A stretch of DNA of 64,000 nucleotides from Ceratothoa steindachneri (taxonomy: Eukaryota > Arthropoda > Malacostraca > Isopoda > Cymothoidae). The notes under the pieces are model-generated. The model was not told the origin of the DNA, searched no databases, and worked only from the letters and a program-made list of their open reading frames with translations. The stretch is taken from NCBI GenBank assembly GCA_963969495.1, contig OZ018329.1, positions 66,285,243 to 66,349,242 of the forward strand. Reading direction: 5' to 3'. Positions 49,081 through 61,559 of this stretch are shown piece by piece (the first letter of the stretch is position 1; the number at the start of each line of letters is the position of its first letter). Made by a program: the position numbers and the translations under genes.

Positions 49081-50515
49081 CTTTGACTCGGATAGAAAAA
49101 AAATCTGTCATTTCCTTGAGAGATATTCATCTTTCCCGTTCCAAGCTTCACTAAGTCGTTTCTCAGGAGTTATATGACCTAAGTTTGTAGGATCTGCGGG
49201 GGCTTCCATTGAGCAGAATACCCTCTTATAGATGGTCTTAGCTTTCCCAGAGACCAAGAAAGGTGACGAAGGCAACAGTGCCTTTGAGCACTAAGGGGTG
49301 GACGTTGGGTTTGTCACGTGTCGTTTACTTCGTCTGCCCTGAATGAATTAGTAGGCCAGGCGAGCTGGGTGTCAGGAGTCCATCGTCTGTTGGAACGTTT
49401 CGATTCTCCGAAGTGTTCCGTCCAGCCTTGGATAAAGGCAAGGAAGCCGAGGATTCGCTGAAAACGGTCTCAGAACCAGTTTCGGCAGTTGTGCCTCCTC
49501 TGAGTAAAATGACTCAATAGACGCGTTTGACCCTCTTCTTCTTACGATAAATGGTCGTGTTTGTATGAAGGAAAGCTCTGGTTTAACCTAAGACAAAGTA
49601 TGAGCTTATAGAGCTACTAGCTCTGCTCGGATGGAGACCGCAGGAGTTGGAAACCGAGGAAGGGTTTCAAATGGGCGTAGATAGAAATAAGAGCAGAAAC
49701 TTGGGTTTTCAGAATGAGACTTATTCGAAAGTTTGAACAGCCAAAACCTCTTTTTCTATAAGATAGGAGCTACATAGCTTCAAAGATGCAGGGAGTGGCT
49801 TGCCGAAATTCACAAATTTAGGCGTACATCAATCAAGTTGTCATGTGTGATCCTTGCACAGATCGCACGTATTTTTGGTTGATTCGAATTTGTGCGTCTC
49901 CAAAAGCGATTCGTTTGGCCCTAGCCTTGGCAGTAATAGCATCTCCGCGGCCGAAGCACTAATGCATTGACGTGGTAATAATACCACCTGGCATGCATCG
50001 ATTCAGAAAGCCTGTAATGTTCAAGTGTGGTTAAGAGTATGGGGATGGATCTCGAGCCACCTACCTACTTGTTTTCTCATCACATTCTCGAACTTGACCG
50101 CTCAATGGAGGGTCAGCTCTTCTGTGATGTCTTCTACTGAGTAGTCCACGATTTGCCTAGTGTATACTACTAATTTTACGAGATTTATGTTAGCGTGCAT
50201 TGTTACCTTAACCAGTGAGTCATTAAGTGTCCAAAGGGTACTTAAAATAGCTACTTGCTTACGGTTAGCCGCATTTACCAGAAGGGTTCCTTCCGAGAAA
50301 CGAATGAACTTAAGTTCTCTACTAAGTATCTTAGCGAGAGCCTAACGCTGATAGAACGTGTGTGGTGTTTGGATTTCATCTTTCCTTTACTCGAACAAAA
50401 ACCTGTAAATTACTAGAAGCTGGCAGGCTGGTAGACACCTGGTACTAACTCAATGAGCTACCCCTGTTTCTCAAATTTCTTACTCTCTTTACTTTTGGTC
50501 AGAGAGATTTAACAC
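49081..50515. other. No gene identified
   Basis: Mixed-composition sequence, probably old LINE material given its neighbours. I cannot show protein similarity by eye. Confidence 0.4.
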
Positions 50516-51260
50516 TTGGCATCCATACTTGAGGGCATCTCAAGGTCGGATATGACATCGTTGTTCTGGTCTCCCGCCATGGAAGAAAAGAAAAACCCTG
50601 TTCTTTTTCTTCTGAGAGGAGTGAACCCTCTTATCTACTCTCTAGGGAGGTTTTCCGAGGCTCAAAGGCCCAGGCCTCAGCCTTATCTCGCTCCGAAATG
50701 TGGAATGATTAAGTAGTTTTATTGTACCCAGGCGAGGGATTGGATCCCCCCTCTCTTCTTGGCTCATTGTGGGCATGTTACGCCTCGGGAAGATCTTTCA
50801 CAGGGGCTTACGTAGACTCAAGAGTATATCTCACGAAATCAGTGTTCATTCCCAACAAAGAACCTACCATTGTCCATGTTCACATCGTGAGGGGGGTAGG
50901 GGGGGGGGCTCTATGTCGCCATTCCTCAAAAAGTTCAAATGCCAGTATGAGTGATGTTCCTCATAAGAGCTGCTTGCCGGTCTCCATCAAGAAATATTAA
51001 GGGCAGACATTGAGTACTTCTGCAAAGTTGCAAATCTTGGGTCTATTGACTATAGGTGGAGTACCCCAATTAACTATTGCCCCCACTTGACCCGTTAAGA
51101 GAGTTCTCCCGATTGAGCAGTATCCTCTGAGAGCGAAATTCCTGGCGACCGTGTCACCGCGTTCTATTTTTACTTTTGCTTGAGCCCACGAAGGAAAAGG
51201 TTGGGCAACTCTTAGTACAAATAGAGTAACCCGGGAGCAACTCTAAAGAAAGGGGTGATT
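50516..51260 (+). repeat. ORF1-like LINE segment, inverted relative to 54.7-55.8 kb
   Basis: The plus-strand text VDSRVYLTKSVFIPNKEPTI (50810-50868) matches VDSRVSLTKSVFVFKKEPTI on the minus strand at 55579-55767. The stretch CCCAATTAACTATTGCC... near 51065 likewise matches the minus strand near 55380. The translated segments do not match a domain I know. Position beside LINE RT copies suggests an ORF1/gag-like part of that LINE, which is an inference. Confidence 0.55.
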
Positions 51261-53350
51261 TGGAAGCTTTGTCACCCTTAGACATATAAAAAGGGAAACC
51301 TCCTCCCCGCTAGTAGAGACTTGGAATGTCCTTTAAAGCTTCTAAAGAAGAAATCGTGTGTGTGAAAAGGAGCCGATCTGCATCTCAAAGTGTTACCTCT
51401 ATTTGTCTTGTTCTTCCCGGTACCTTGGCAACAGCTGGTGGGCTTTTAGACCTCTCTCCATCCAATTTAGGTCGCCCAAAATTTCATTAAATTGTAGCCG
51501 TAATAACAGCATATATAAAAATGTTACACCAGCTTTTCTAGATCCTGCCATAGATTTGAAGTCAACCCAGTGACAGGGGCTTTTCGTATCTACACTTGGG
51601 CTGGGGAGATCGTGCTTCTCTTTCTGGTACTAGTTTTAAAAATTCATAGTGTACCCCATGGTAGGGCTAAGATTATAAAATAAGACATTAATATTTTAGC
51701 GTTTTTTAGGGTTATAGGAAGGGATAGAGAGGTATGATAACTTCTTTTTCCTATTTCCTCCCGTCCTAGTCCCTCCTCGTTCAAGCTCTCCGCACGATTT
51801 CTTACCACTTCTGTAGCTCAAGTGAGTCTAGAGAAGTGTGGTAGATCAGAGAGTCTGGATAGGAATGAAAAAGAGGTGACATTGACCTTAGTCCGCCTAC
51901 CTAGAATCAATGCGAATAAAAGTTTCCAGGCCTTTAGAAATATCTGACATCATACTTTAACTTTGGACCCAAGCCACCACAAAACTTTCGACTAAAAGTT
52001 TAACTCTTTATCTCCAGAGGTAATTGTGTTCTCTCCTTTGGTATGATATAGATGTGAGGCGGTCCGGTATATCTCAGACGAATGGTAGTTGATATTTAAC
52101 TTTCTAAGTTTCGAGTTAACCTATACATACTTAATTATTGTATCTAGTTTTGCTCTCTTAATTTATGCCTTCCTATTTGACGAATTTTAGGAATCAACTA
52201 ATAATTTATTTAGTTAACTACTTTTCGCACACAACTTAGTAGGCAACGAGGTTTTAATAACTAGCACTGCAATAACAAGGAATTTCCTTTCTTATAAGCC
52301 CCAGACTAGGAATGTTTAGCAAAGCACTACATTCAATATATTTGAGAATATAACTGATAAATATTACTTTAAGATGTATATAACAGCCCAAAGAAAGGAA
52401 ATGTGGTAGCACAAACCTGAAAAACGCTGAGGAAGATATTACGTGTACCATTAAAAGCTTAAGAAAGAAAATGAGAGATTTAGAAATGGAGGAAATGTGG
52501 ATAACTATTTTAACCGCAATATGAACCTGTGTCCTCAAGTGCTCATCGCTATCAGAGTGACGACGCTCATTGACTGAGCTAAACATCCTCAACCTCATTA
52601 TATATCACGTGTCGTGTGATTTTCACTTACTAATTTGATATATGTACAGAAACAAGTTTTGCTTTAATTAAGTCTTTTTACAAATCCTCACTTCTTTTTG
52701 ACTTCCAATTTCCTCAGACTTCCCCCCTTTCCTTTCTCTCTAAAACTACTTTCGAGGGGATTTTATTCTTTGCTGGTTAATTTTATAAAAATAAGGAAGG
52801 AATGTAAAGGGAAGCATACACGAAATTGAGTATAGTAAGACAAGAACTGGTCCGTTTAATAATGGACCAACAAAACGTAAATTGAGAAAATAGTCTACAA
52901 AAGATATATAATCCTTTTCCAGAAAGTCTTTCAAAACGGTCAACGTGCTGAAAAACAAAACAAAAATGAGAATAAAGGTCATGAACAAACATAGAATATA
53001 TACAAACTAGGAAGAAGAAATAACAAGGAAACTTTTTGAGAAGTTGCGAAAGCTTTTCAATACAAATGAAAAGGAAGATTCAACTTTTGACCTAGGATTA
53101 CAGACATAATATATTTAGTATATGAGCTCAATATGTGTAAATACATAACACTCACTTTCCTCAATTTGAAAATTTAGACATATATTCATATTATGGCATA
53201 TATAGGGTGGTTCAAAACTCTTACCCCCCTCTGTAATTATTGGTTTAATATTTTATTTCAAATATTGTTTTACTTTTATATTTTAGATGACCAAAAGTCG
53301 TCTCCTCCCTAATTATTTTTGTTTTAATCTTTTTGTTGATAGCTGATACG
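51261..53350. other. No gene identified
   Basis: No convincing coding sequence. GGGTGGTTCAAAACTCTTACCC near 53205-53230 resembles the tip of a Tc1/mariner terminal repeat but has no partner that I could find. Confidence 0.4.
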
Positions 53351-53359
53351 AGCTCCTAG

Positions 53360-54070
53360 GATTTGGTATAGAGGCTGAATGATAGTTATAGGTACATGAT
53401 CATGTGCATTCTGGCAAAATCATGGAGGATTTGCGACCTGACCACACAGCAAGATTCAGCAGGCTAGCGCCTCCGAAGAGGACGATACTATGTTGGGAAC
53501 ATAAACTGTTTCGGAGAGGATCAATTAAGTACAAACTGAGGACGGAACGAACCTCAGCGCGAAAGAAAACATGTGCAGAAGTATTGATGACCTTATCGAC
53601 TGTGAATGGTTTTACATCAGAAAAATGAGAATGCGATTGCAATGATTCATCAAGTTGTTGAGAAAGCGACGATAACGCTCCCGATGTTGTTCTCGCATAG
53701 GGTCGGTGAGCAGTCCTTTTCACGTGCCTCAAGCTATTGCTGCAGGCTTCCTTGAGAGACAGCACTGGACACCGTGTTCACCGAGATGTTCTTCTTTACA
53801 AGGGGAGTCAATTTGAGCTTTGAAGGTCTGACGAAGGCCTTTCTCACAGCCAAACGGTTGACAACTTGAGGTCGCCTGAACATGGTAGATCTTTGAACTA
53901 TTTCTAGTTCTTTCTCCTCTCCGAGACTGTGTGGAAGCTCATCTGGATAACATTGAGCCGCTAAGCGATGTCAGATAGGTTGTGGCCCTTGCGCAGGAGA
54001 GTCGAAAACTCGATTCTTTCCTCTTCAATTTCAACACACTTGCAAACAATCGAAGAGAAGTTTTAATGCC
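53360..54070 (-). pseudogene. mariner transposase fragment (N-terminal half)
   Basis: On the minus strand from about 54055: EIEEERIEFSTLLRKGHNLSDIA, a stop, RLNVIQM, then RPQVVNRLAVRKAF, KLKLTPLVKKNISVNTVSSAVS and KPFTVDKVINTS. This follows the order helix-turn-helix, linker, start of the catalytic domain. It parallels the mariner pseudogene at 1.1-1.9 kb (CDIAKRLNV, FTVN-LVINKQN). The catalytic D-D-D region is not recognisable, so it is truncated or scrambled. Several stops and shifts are present. Confidence 0.7.
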
Positions 54071-54740
54071 ACGTACTGGAAAATTAGAACATTAAATTTG
54101 TTGACGAACTTTTCTATCACACGTAAACCTTTCGAAAGATAATAAAAACGAGTGTAAAAGAACTTCTGCAATCCAGGTAATTACTATTTATTTAACTTAT
54201 TACATAACCGAAATAGCAAAGAATCCTCTAATATGAGTGATGTGGAAAAGTATATTAATTAGTATATATCATTAAAAACAAATCAATTCTTCAAGAGGAG
54301 TGTCCTCTGCTTACTTAAATGATGGCAGAGCATTGCCAATAATGTTGGGAGTTGCTGAATAAATGTATATGAAAATTTATGTTACTTTTCTTTAAAAATA
54401 AACACTAATTTCTCTAACTCTATTATGTATATGGTGCGTTGGGTAATTTTTCGCCTAACTTCAATGTTTAATGAAAATAATAGAGTTCATTTATACCGAT
54501 ATATTTACCAAAGTTACATACTAGAGGCTTGAGAGATTGTATCATGCCATTTATTTTATTAAATGCAATTGGCCTTGAACTAAACCACAGTCTCCAGATG
54601 TCTTCGGAACATACTACCAGTCTTCTCGACGGTACTCCTGTTTAACTGGGTGAAAAATTTGCTGATCCTGGACCTAAGTCCCAACTTGGAGGTGCACGGG
54701 GACTCGTTGGTCTCTCTTACTCTTTCAACCACACCATAAA
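54071..54740. other. No gene seen
   Basis: AT-rich sequence with no motif recognised. Confidence 0.45.
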
Positions 54741-55800
54741 TTTAATAGAGCATGGAGTTGTAATTTGAAAAGTTAGTAAGTAAGTAAGATGTTCGGAATG
54801 ATATGATTAAAAAATTCTGGAACAGTCTAGTGTAAATTCCTGATACCACACGCCCGCCTTCTAATGATCTTGATTTAGTGTAACACCTACTCCTCCAGAT
54901 ACTTGATGTTGTCCTCAGCCTCCAAACGCCCCCTAATGTCCCTAGGTGAAGGGAAGAACAATACAACTCAAGGTACTGCATTGAGCTGTGGTGGGCTTCC
55001 CCTTCACACATACGATTGCGTTAAAAAGGTCTCTTCTCTACCATATTTTAGAGCTGCCTTCGCGCAGCTAAACTTCTCAAATGGAGACGGTCGCCAATAT
55101 CCTTTCCCAGGGGCCACATCAGGACTCAATTAGTGGAGAGTGGGTTTCGTTATCTCCCATGTCTATTGTTGACTTGGGTTCCTTATTACCTTCTTTGATA
55201 AAGTCCACTACGATTAACTGTATTTCTATCACTGGCGACCTCCCCCTTCTTTACCAGAGGTCCTACAAGAATAAATTTAGAACGCTGCGACAGCGTCGCC
55301 AGGATTCGCGATCTATATTGGAACTGTTCAACTTGGAGAACTCCGTAAGATGGGCAAGAGGTGGCAAAGTTAATTGGGCTCTCTCTCCATACAAAATAGA
55401 CTCAGGTTTTTTTACCTTGCAGGGGGCGGGCATGCCTGCCCATAATACTTCCTAATGGGGGATCATCATGTCGCCCCATGAAAAACATTTTGCAGACAGC
55501 TTATGATCTTTTAATTCCCCGGTCAGGAAACTAGCCTATTGATGAAAGATGGACAGTTGGAGCCCCCCCCCCTCCTCCTCATTTTGATATGGATCCAGAG
55601 GTCATCTCGCCCATGATGGTGGGTTCTTTCTTGAAGACAAACACTGATTTAGTGAGAGATACTCTCGAGTCTACGTCCACTTGTTTGCAAGAGCGGTCTA
55701 AGTTGGAACTAGCTCCAGAAGACCAAGAAAAAGAGACATGGCCATCCGACATAACGGGACCTTTCAACAGGGTAGATAAGAAGGTTTAGTTCACTTTCTT
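54740..55800 (-). repeat. ORF1-like LINE segment, second copy
   Basis: Minus-strand counterpart of 50516-51260, with a longer readable part. VDSRVSLTKSVFVFKKEPTI is at 55700-55640. A region like PINFATSCPSYGVLQVEQFQ is near 55380-55320, and a further frame reads LGGVWRLRTTSS near 54920. Only homology to the other copy is supported, and no function can be assigned. Confidence 0.5.
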
Positions 55801-58590
55801 CTCTCCGATGAATAAATCCAGAAGGAAATACAAAGGGGGTTTCTCTCCTTCTAGAATTCCGGGAGAGGACGGATTCCCAATCCATTTGGATGAGAGAAGG
55901 CCATCTTGCGACACCCTCGATGGGTAAGCCTCTTAGGGAATGAAGGGATCCTTTAGTTCTAGGTCATCCACGCCTAAGAGCACGCTGCCAACGCACCCAT
56001 TCTGAACCCTTCTGCACTTTCTTTCTCCTCTGGCTCCACCCTAGTAAAGCTGGTGACTCCACGGATTCACACCCTGCCCTGTTAGACCCCCTCCCCACTC
56101 GATCAGTTTCCGTATGGCGCAGCAGTTGGGTACCTTAAATGTGTCGTCTGACTTGAAGGACGCATAACCGCTAAAAGAGGAGTGCCTCCATCCGACGAAG
56201 CAGCAAACCTTTTCTCTTTTTGGTTTGTTGATTGTTTTGGTATGGGGCTGAATTTGTTAGGGTTTTTTCGTATTACTGTTTTTTTTTTAAATGTAGGCTA
56301 AAAGTTGTGCTGACTATTTTTCGGCGATTCTGCCCTCGCTCGCGATCGCCACCGCAACGCTATAGAAAAAATATCATACGCATGATATCTGTTTACGTGA
56401 TAGTTATTTATTTACAGAGCCAGACATTTCTCACCAATTTGTTTAATGTAGAGTCCTCTTCAGAACAGTAATTACTAACTTCATTGCTTGCAGTTGGATT
56501 TTTCATGCATTTAGGTTGTCAGGATTGGACTATAGGTAGTAACAAAGGTTTTCTTTTTTAATACTACTTTACCTCATTTGATGAGGAGTATGATGGGTGC
56601 ACATTACATCGCCTAGGTTCCAGTTTAAAAAAAGTTTAGTATTCGTGCACTTTCTTCCTTTATGCTCTCCTAAGCCAATTATTCTTGGGAGAGGACTCAC
56701 TTTTTCTTATTACATAGCCACTTATTCTATCTAGATGACTATGGGATTGATTTGATAATAATATATGGTGTATCTTTAATAGTGGTTGATGGTATATCTA
56801 GTCTGCTCTCAATGTCTAGAGCTGTATTCTAACCTAATTGCATTTAGGATTCTCTAGTATATACTATCGTGGATCCTGTGTAGTGGCCATCTGCATGTAC
56901 TACTTCTCATCCCGAGATGACGTAGCTTTATAATATTTCTTTGACTTCTCAGTTCTAGCACGGGGAACCTTACTGCGTCTGACATCTGGAGGATCCAGTC
57001 TCAGCCCTGCCCCAGCACATTATATAAAATACGAATTGTGTTGTGTGCATTCCACTTGACGAAATTTCTAGTTGTTTTTTGGTCTAATCGTATACCATAT
57101 CTTGCTTAAAAAGGACGAATTCATTTGATTAGGAGCCATGTCGAATCATTAATTCTACGACAAACCTGCGCTGTTAAAGAGTTAATTATGCCCTTTTTGA
57201 GAACCTATATATGTATCTTTCAATAATTTTCACTTTCTATTGCTTCACCTTCTTTGCAGCTTCCTGATTTCAAACTTTTTGCATGATAAGACCTTGTTGA
57301 TATTACACTTTAAATTCCAGAAAAAAACATCTCAGTTCAGGATTTAAATGAAGATCCAGTTAATTTTCCTTTGTTTTAAAACGTTTCTAGCGTGCTCGGT
57401 CATCTTCAGATATTGACATACTAAAACATAATTATTGTTCCCTTTTAATCTTATAGTATGTAAATACCTGAAGAAAAGCGAGCAAGCTCGAAAGTTGTAA
57501 AATAAATGAACCGCATCTTCCTTAACCTTGCCTTCTTCGTGATACTATCTATCTATCTATGTATACACGTGTAATATGAAAGCGTGTGTATGTGTGCGTA
57601 TTTTACTGCGGATTCATGTTTCTATTTGATATAATTACTGCTCAACAAAGAATTCGTTGCATATTACATTTGTGAGCAATTTTCAACCTCAGTATTCCCT
57701 GTTTATGATCCCCAGACTCCCCATAATGTGTCTTGGTTTCGTGATTAGGTCTACTTTTTTGACTGATTGTACGCACTGAGAGAGTCCTACCACTTATTTA
57801 AGTTTTCAGCTCCATTAATAGGGATATTTCTTAGACAAAAGTCTTTAATACCTAATATTCTTGCGGTGGCGAGCAATCAGAATTTTTCGGTACTGTTTTA
57901 TTAGCATTTTTTTTAGAATTCTACAGATTAACGTTTCCATCTTAATGGATTTCGCTTTATAATAAATAGTTGCACTTTGAAGATTTACGCAAATCCTATA
58001 TAAAATATATCGAAGATATATAACATATAACAACCTCATTAGTTATACTACGGAAATATACACTAATGTTGTTATAAAGAAAAATAGATTTGCAGCTATT
58101 TTTACATATAGAGCGGATATTATTTGCCGCTACTAGCTCTGTAAATATGACATCCTAAACATCTGGAAAAGAGCTTGATCCCAGCAATTAAAGAAAGACA
58201 CCACAAAGATGATTAACATCACATAGATGTATGACCAAAATATAAGTACCAAGTTGAGGTGGTTATTTAAATGGGTTTAGTTTATAGGTACGAGTATTTT
58301 AATTAAATTTTTCGTGTTGCTTTGTTGTACGATTCCAAGTTTCACCATAGTAAACAGAAACAACACAGCATTGAGCCACTATAGACTATACATAATCCAA
58401 AGTTCTCAGATACAAATGACTTCCAGAATGGAATTTGTGTAAAGGGTGACCCCCCAAAATGGGTCCTAACTTTCAATAGGCCTCATTTCTTAATTTTCTG
58501 AAAAAATTCAATAAAACTTTGGTGATAACTAGTTTATTGTGTTTAAAAAGATCATATGAAAACATGAGAGGCTTTGGACTTTTCCTTTTT
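55801..58590. other. No gene seen; holds an imperfect inverted repeat
   Basis: Old repeat-like DNA to about 56.2 kb, then AT-rich sequence. The only structure I can support is the inverted repeat at 57336-57526. Confidence 0.45.
57336..57526. repeat. Imperfect inverted repeat, arms about 75-85 bp
   Basis: The left arm (57336-57420, GATTTAAATGAAGATCC... to ...GACATAC) and right arm (57456-57526, GTATGTAAATACCTGAAG... to ...CCTTAACCTTG) are similar as reverse complements, with many mismatches. This is an aged foldback structure. Confidence 0.6.
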
Positions 58591-58594
58591 ATTC

Positions 58595-59660
58595 TAGAGC
58601 ACGTGTTCGAGATGACCTCAATTTAGCTCTGTGCATTTCTTGAGACACGGCACAAAGTTGTCTATGACGTCCTTACGAACCGACCGACTAATGACTGATC
58701 TCCTCCCTCTTGGCTTCCTTGAGCTCTGTGATGGTTTCTGTGTACATATTGTCTTTAGGATAGACCCAAAGAAGGAAATCTGAGGGGCTAAGTTCTAAGT
58801 TGTGAGGTGCCTACTCAAAATCAGTCTTGAGACTGATCACGCGGCCAACAAAGTTCTCTTTCAGCCAATCTCGCGACAGGTTTGGGGTGTGAAAGCTTGC
58901 TCCATCTTGCTGGAAACAGAACTTCCCCATAAGCGACGGGAACAGGGTCTGCAGCTCCCTCTTAAAGGTTTTGAGGACCTCAACATACCACTCCTTGGTG
59001 ACTGTCACTGTCGCGCCAGATTCCTCGAAAAAGAATGGTCTGATGATAACTCTAGCTGAGATTGCAGTCCATACGGTGCACTTAAGGGAGGGTAGGGGCT
59101 TGGTGGCTCCATTATTTGGTCTGGAAGTCCCCCAAAAGACATTTGTCTTCGAGTTTACCTTTCCTTCAAGGTGGAATTGAGGTTTATCTGAGGTACAAAG
59201 GAGGTTAAGAAAAGTTGGGGTCTCCTGAACCTTCTCCAGTATCTTAACTGCCATAACCTTTCTCTGTTCCTTGTCTGAGACTTTAAGAGTCTTCTTCGTC
59301 TGTTTTCTGTATGGGTAGACCTTTAGATCCATTACTAGTACTCTCCTGCAAGTCTCACGGGATATACCGAGGGACTGACTTCGGTTGCGCTGAACTGACT
59401 CTTTAACTCTCTCGACCAGCTAGGCTGTACACTTCCTGGGGCATCCTGAATGACTTGGACGGCTGTCACTGGCTGCATTGAGGTTCTCCACTGTCCCATA
59501 GTTCACGAAGTGGTCCACCCAGTCTTGAATTTTGCTCTTGGAGGGGGCTTTTTCACATTCAAACTGATACACGAAGTGTCCTGCACTTTCTTGAACAAGC
59601 CTGTCTTGTAGTAATGTTTGACGCAGTATATTCTTTGCTGGAGCGCCCATTGAGATGTGG
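58595..59660 (-). pseudogene. mariner-type transposase with DD41D spacing, nearly intact
   Basis: One frame runs from 59650 to about 58690 with in-frame stops at 59420-59422 (TAG) and about 58808-58811 (TAG at a likely Trp codon). The order is N-terminal HTH (QDWVDHFVNYGTVENLN), linker with SLGISRETCRRVL and YPYRKQTKK, and catalytic LCTSDKPQFHLEG (first Asp). Then come SKTNVFWGTSRP, KCTVWTAISARVI, KFCFQQDGASFHT (second Asp) and LSPSDFLLWVYPKDN (third Asp). I count 41 residues between the second and third Asp. All three catalytic Asp are present. The C-terminal end (58590-58690) continues after another stop and a shift. Terminal repeats were not found. Confidence 0.85.
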
Positions 59661-60509
59661 GGTGTTCACAGGCGGTGCTTCTGTCATCTCCTGCAAAGTA
59701 AGTGTGATTAGTGAATGAATGAATGATATATCACAAAAAAGTATGTGCAGGCCCGTTTTTTTGTAATAGCCGAAAAGAAACCTATAAAGAATTTTATTCT
59801 AACCAAGATCTTTGTGACGGTGGAGATTCAAGAATAGATCGCGCTTCTAACTTAGTTTCCAATAGCACGTTTATATCACGTACTAATATCTCGTAAAAAG
59901 TATTTCTGCGCCAAATAAATGGAAATATCCAATGCAGACAAGCCTATATAATAGATTGAAAGCAATTTTTCTGAAAAACGATGGAGTCTTTACTCTATAG
60001 AATCACCAAAATAATTTCTTACCGACCAATGACATTTTTCAGGGATAAATTATTGTTGAAATAAAGTTGTAGGAAATTTGATTCACCTTCGATAATTAGT
60101 TATCATTTATGGAAAAATGAATTAAAGAGCCCCTTTCATCGAAATTAAGATGTTTATAGCATGTCATACATGTCACTAATTAACATATTCAACATCAAAT
60201 GCAGAGGTCTAAAACATGTATTTCAATGATTTCATAAACCGTGTCTCTTTAGAGATAGAACTAAAAAAAGATGGTGACTTTTATTTTCTTGATAATATGA
60301 TGGAAGTTTGTTGTATAATAAACCTATTTTGGCACAAAAACTACTATAATTAACTTTTAATCGCGTTTTCATTTGTGTGTAATCAGAATGATAAATTTTG
60401 CTTTCCTTTTCATTGTTATGAGTTTTCATTCATCTTGGTTTAAAAAAGAATAAAAAGTGAATAAAGAGGCAGAAACCATAAATAAAGAGTTGAGATACCC
60501 TGGAGAATC
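59661..60509. other. No gene seen
   Basis: AT-rich sequence with short open frames only. Confidence 0.45.
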
Positions 60510-60511
60510 TA

Positions 60512-60637
60512 CAGAGTAACCCATAAGTCCCAGGACACTTCAGGTACAACTTTTGTATAAATATGTTATTAACGGAAAACAAATGTCATTTTTATTTAAA
60601 TGTAACTGTACTGTCCTGGGACTTATGGACCACCCTG
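60512..60637. mobile_element. 126-bp mariner-type MITE
   Basis: The ends begin CAGAGTAACCC and, inverted, CAGGGTGGTCC. Both lead into a perfect 17-bp inverted match, CCATAAGTCCCAGGACA (60521-60537 and the complement at 60613-60629). TA lies on both sides (60510-60511 and 60638-60639), the target duplication of Tc1/mariner elements. The short AT-rich middle has no coding capacity, so mobilisation would need a transposase from elsewhere. Confidence 0.9.
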
Positions 60638-60723
60638 TATATTTCGTCGAAGAAACAAATGGCTTTTCTAAGGTTTCCTTTTTTAGAAGGAAGCTCATTT
60701 TTCAGAAGCAAACATCGTTGAAA

Positions 60724-60855
60724 GGAAGAAGAGTAGGACCATGTAAGGAGAGGAAAGGAAGAGGAGTAGCACCATGTAAGGAGAGGAAAGAAAGAGGAGT
60801 AGGACCATGTAAGGAGAGGAAAGGAAGAGGAGTAGGATCATGTAAGGAGAGGAAA
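60724..60855. repeat. 33-bp minisatellite, four units
   Basis: GGAAGAGGAGTAGGACCATG... repeats every 33 bases from 60724. One plus-strand frame stays open and gives an 11-residue repeat GRGVGPCKERK, ending at TGA just after the array. Translation is not supported by other evidence. Confidence 0.9.
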
Positions 60856-60869
60856 TGAAGAGTGGCAAG

Positions 60870-61555
60870 TTTAAATATTTAGTGGAAAGGAAGCGTCACG
60901 AGTCCATATAAACATAAGCCCTTTTCATATTTTTATATTCACTCCCTCCCTTTAGAACGTTGAAAAGGACAGTCTGACGTTCCTTTCCGGCCTCATGGTT
61001 TTACTTTAGTTCTCTTTTGACCAAACGTTATCCTTGCGATGTTAAGAGTTTCAGATTTCCATCTAGCCATTTATCCATTATTTACCGTCCAACTATCCGG
61101 AAAATAGAAAATGTCTGAGTTTAAAATGGAGACATCTTCGAGAGAGTTAAGGTTTCTCTTGGTTTCTAGTGTCATAATTAGTTTGCTCTTTTGGACAACT
61201 TGGATATTTACTTTCCACACACATTCACTTGCCATAATTTCACCACTGTCAGTTAATATGCAAGAAAATGATAGATATAATTAATATACAAGAAAAAGTC
61301 CCGATGGCATCAAGATGAGTGAAGACTAATCGAATTAAGTTGTAGAGGACAGTAGCGAGATAATTATAGCTGACTGTCACTGACAGAACAGATTGTTCGG
61401 ATTAATGGTTTGGTGCAGTGTTTCCTAAATCTTTTAATGATTCGCCACACTATAAGATAGGTATAAATATTTTGTCGCAATTTTAATATAAATTGTGAAA
61501 AATATTCTTAATATTTATTTAACAGTCGATCTGGCGATTTCTTACTATGGCAAAA
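60870..61555. other. No gene seen
   Basis: Mixed AT-rich sequence without recognisable features. Confidence 0.45.
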
Positions 61556-61559
61556 GTCA

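Noticed and set aside
53205..53230. Possible mariner terminal repeat tip GGGTGGTTCAAAAC
   Set aside because: No inverted partner or TA-bounded unit could be found.
53400..53765. 121-codon minus-strand frame as a gene
   Set aside because: It overlaps the mariner fragment and only short parts match, because frames alternate. It is not an independent gene.
58440..58475. Possible end of the DD41D mariner (GGGTGACCCCCC)
   Set aside because: No matching inverted sequence at the other side near 59.7-59.9 kb.
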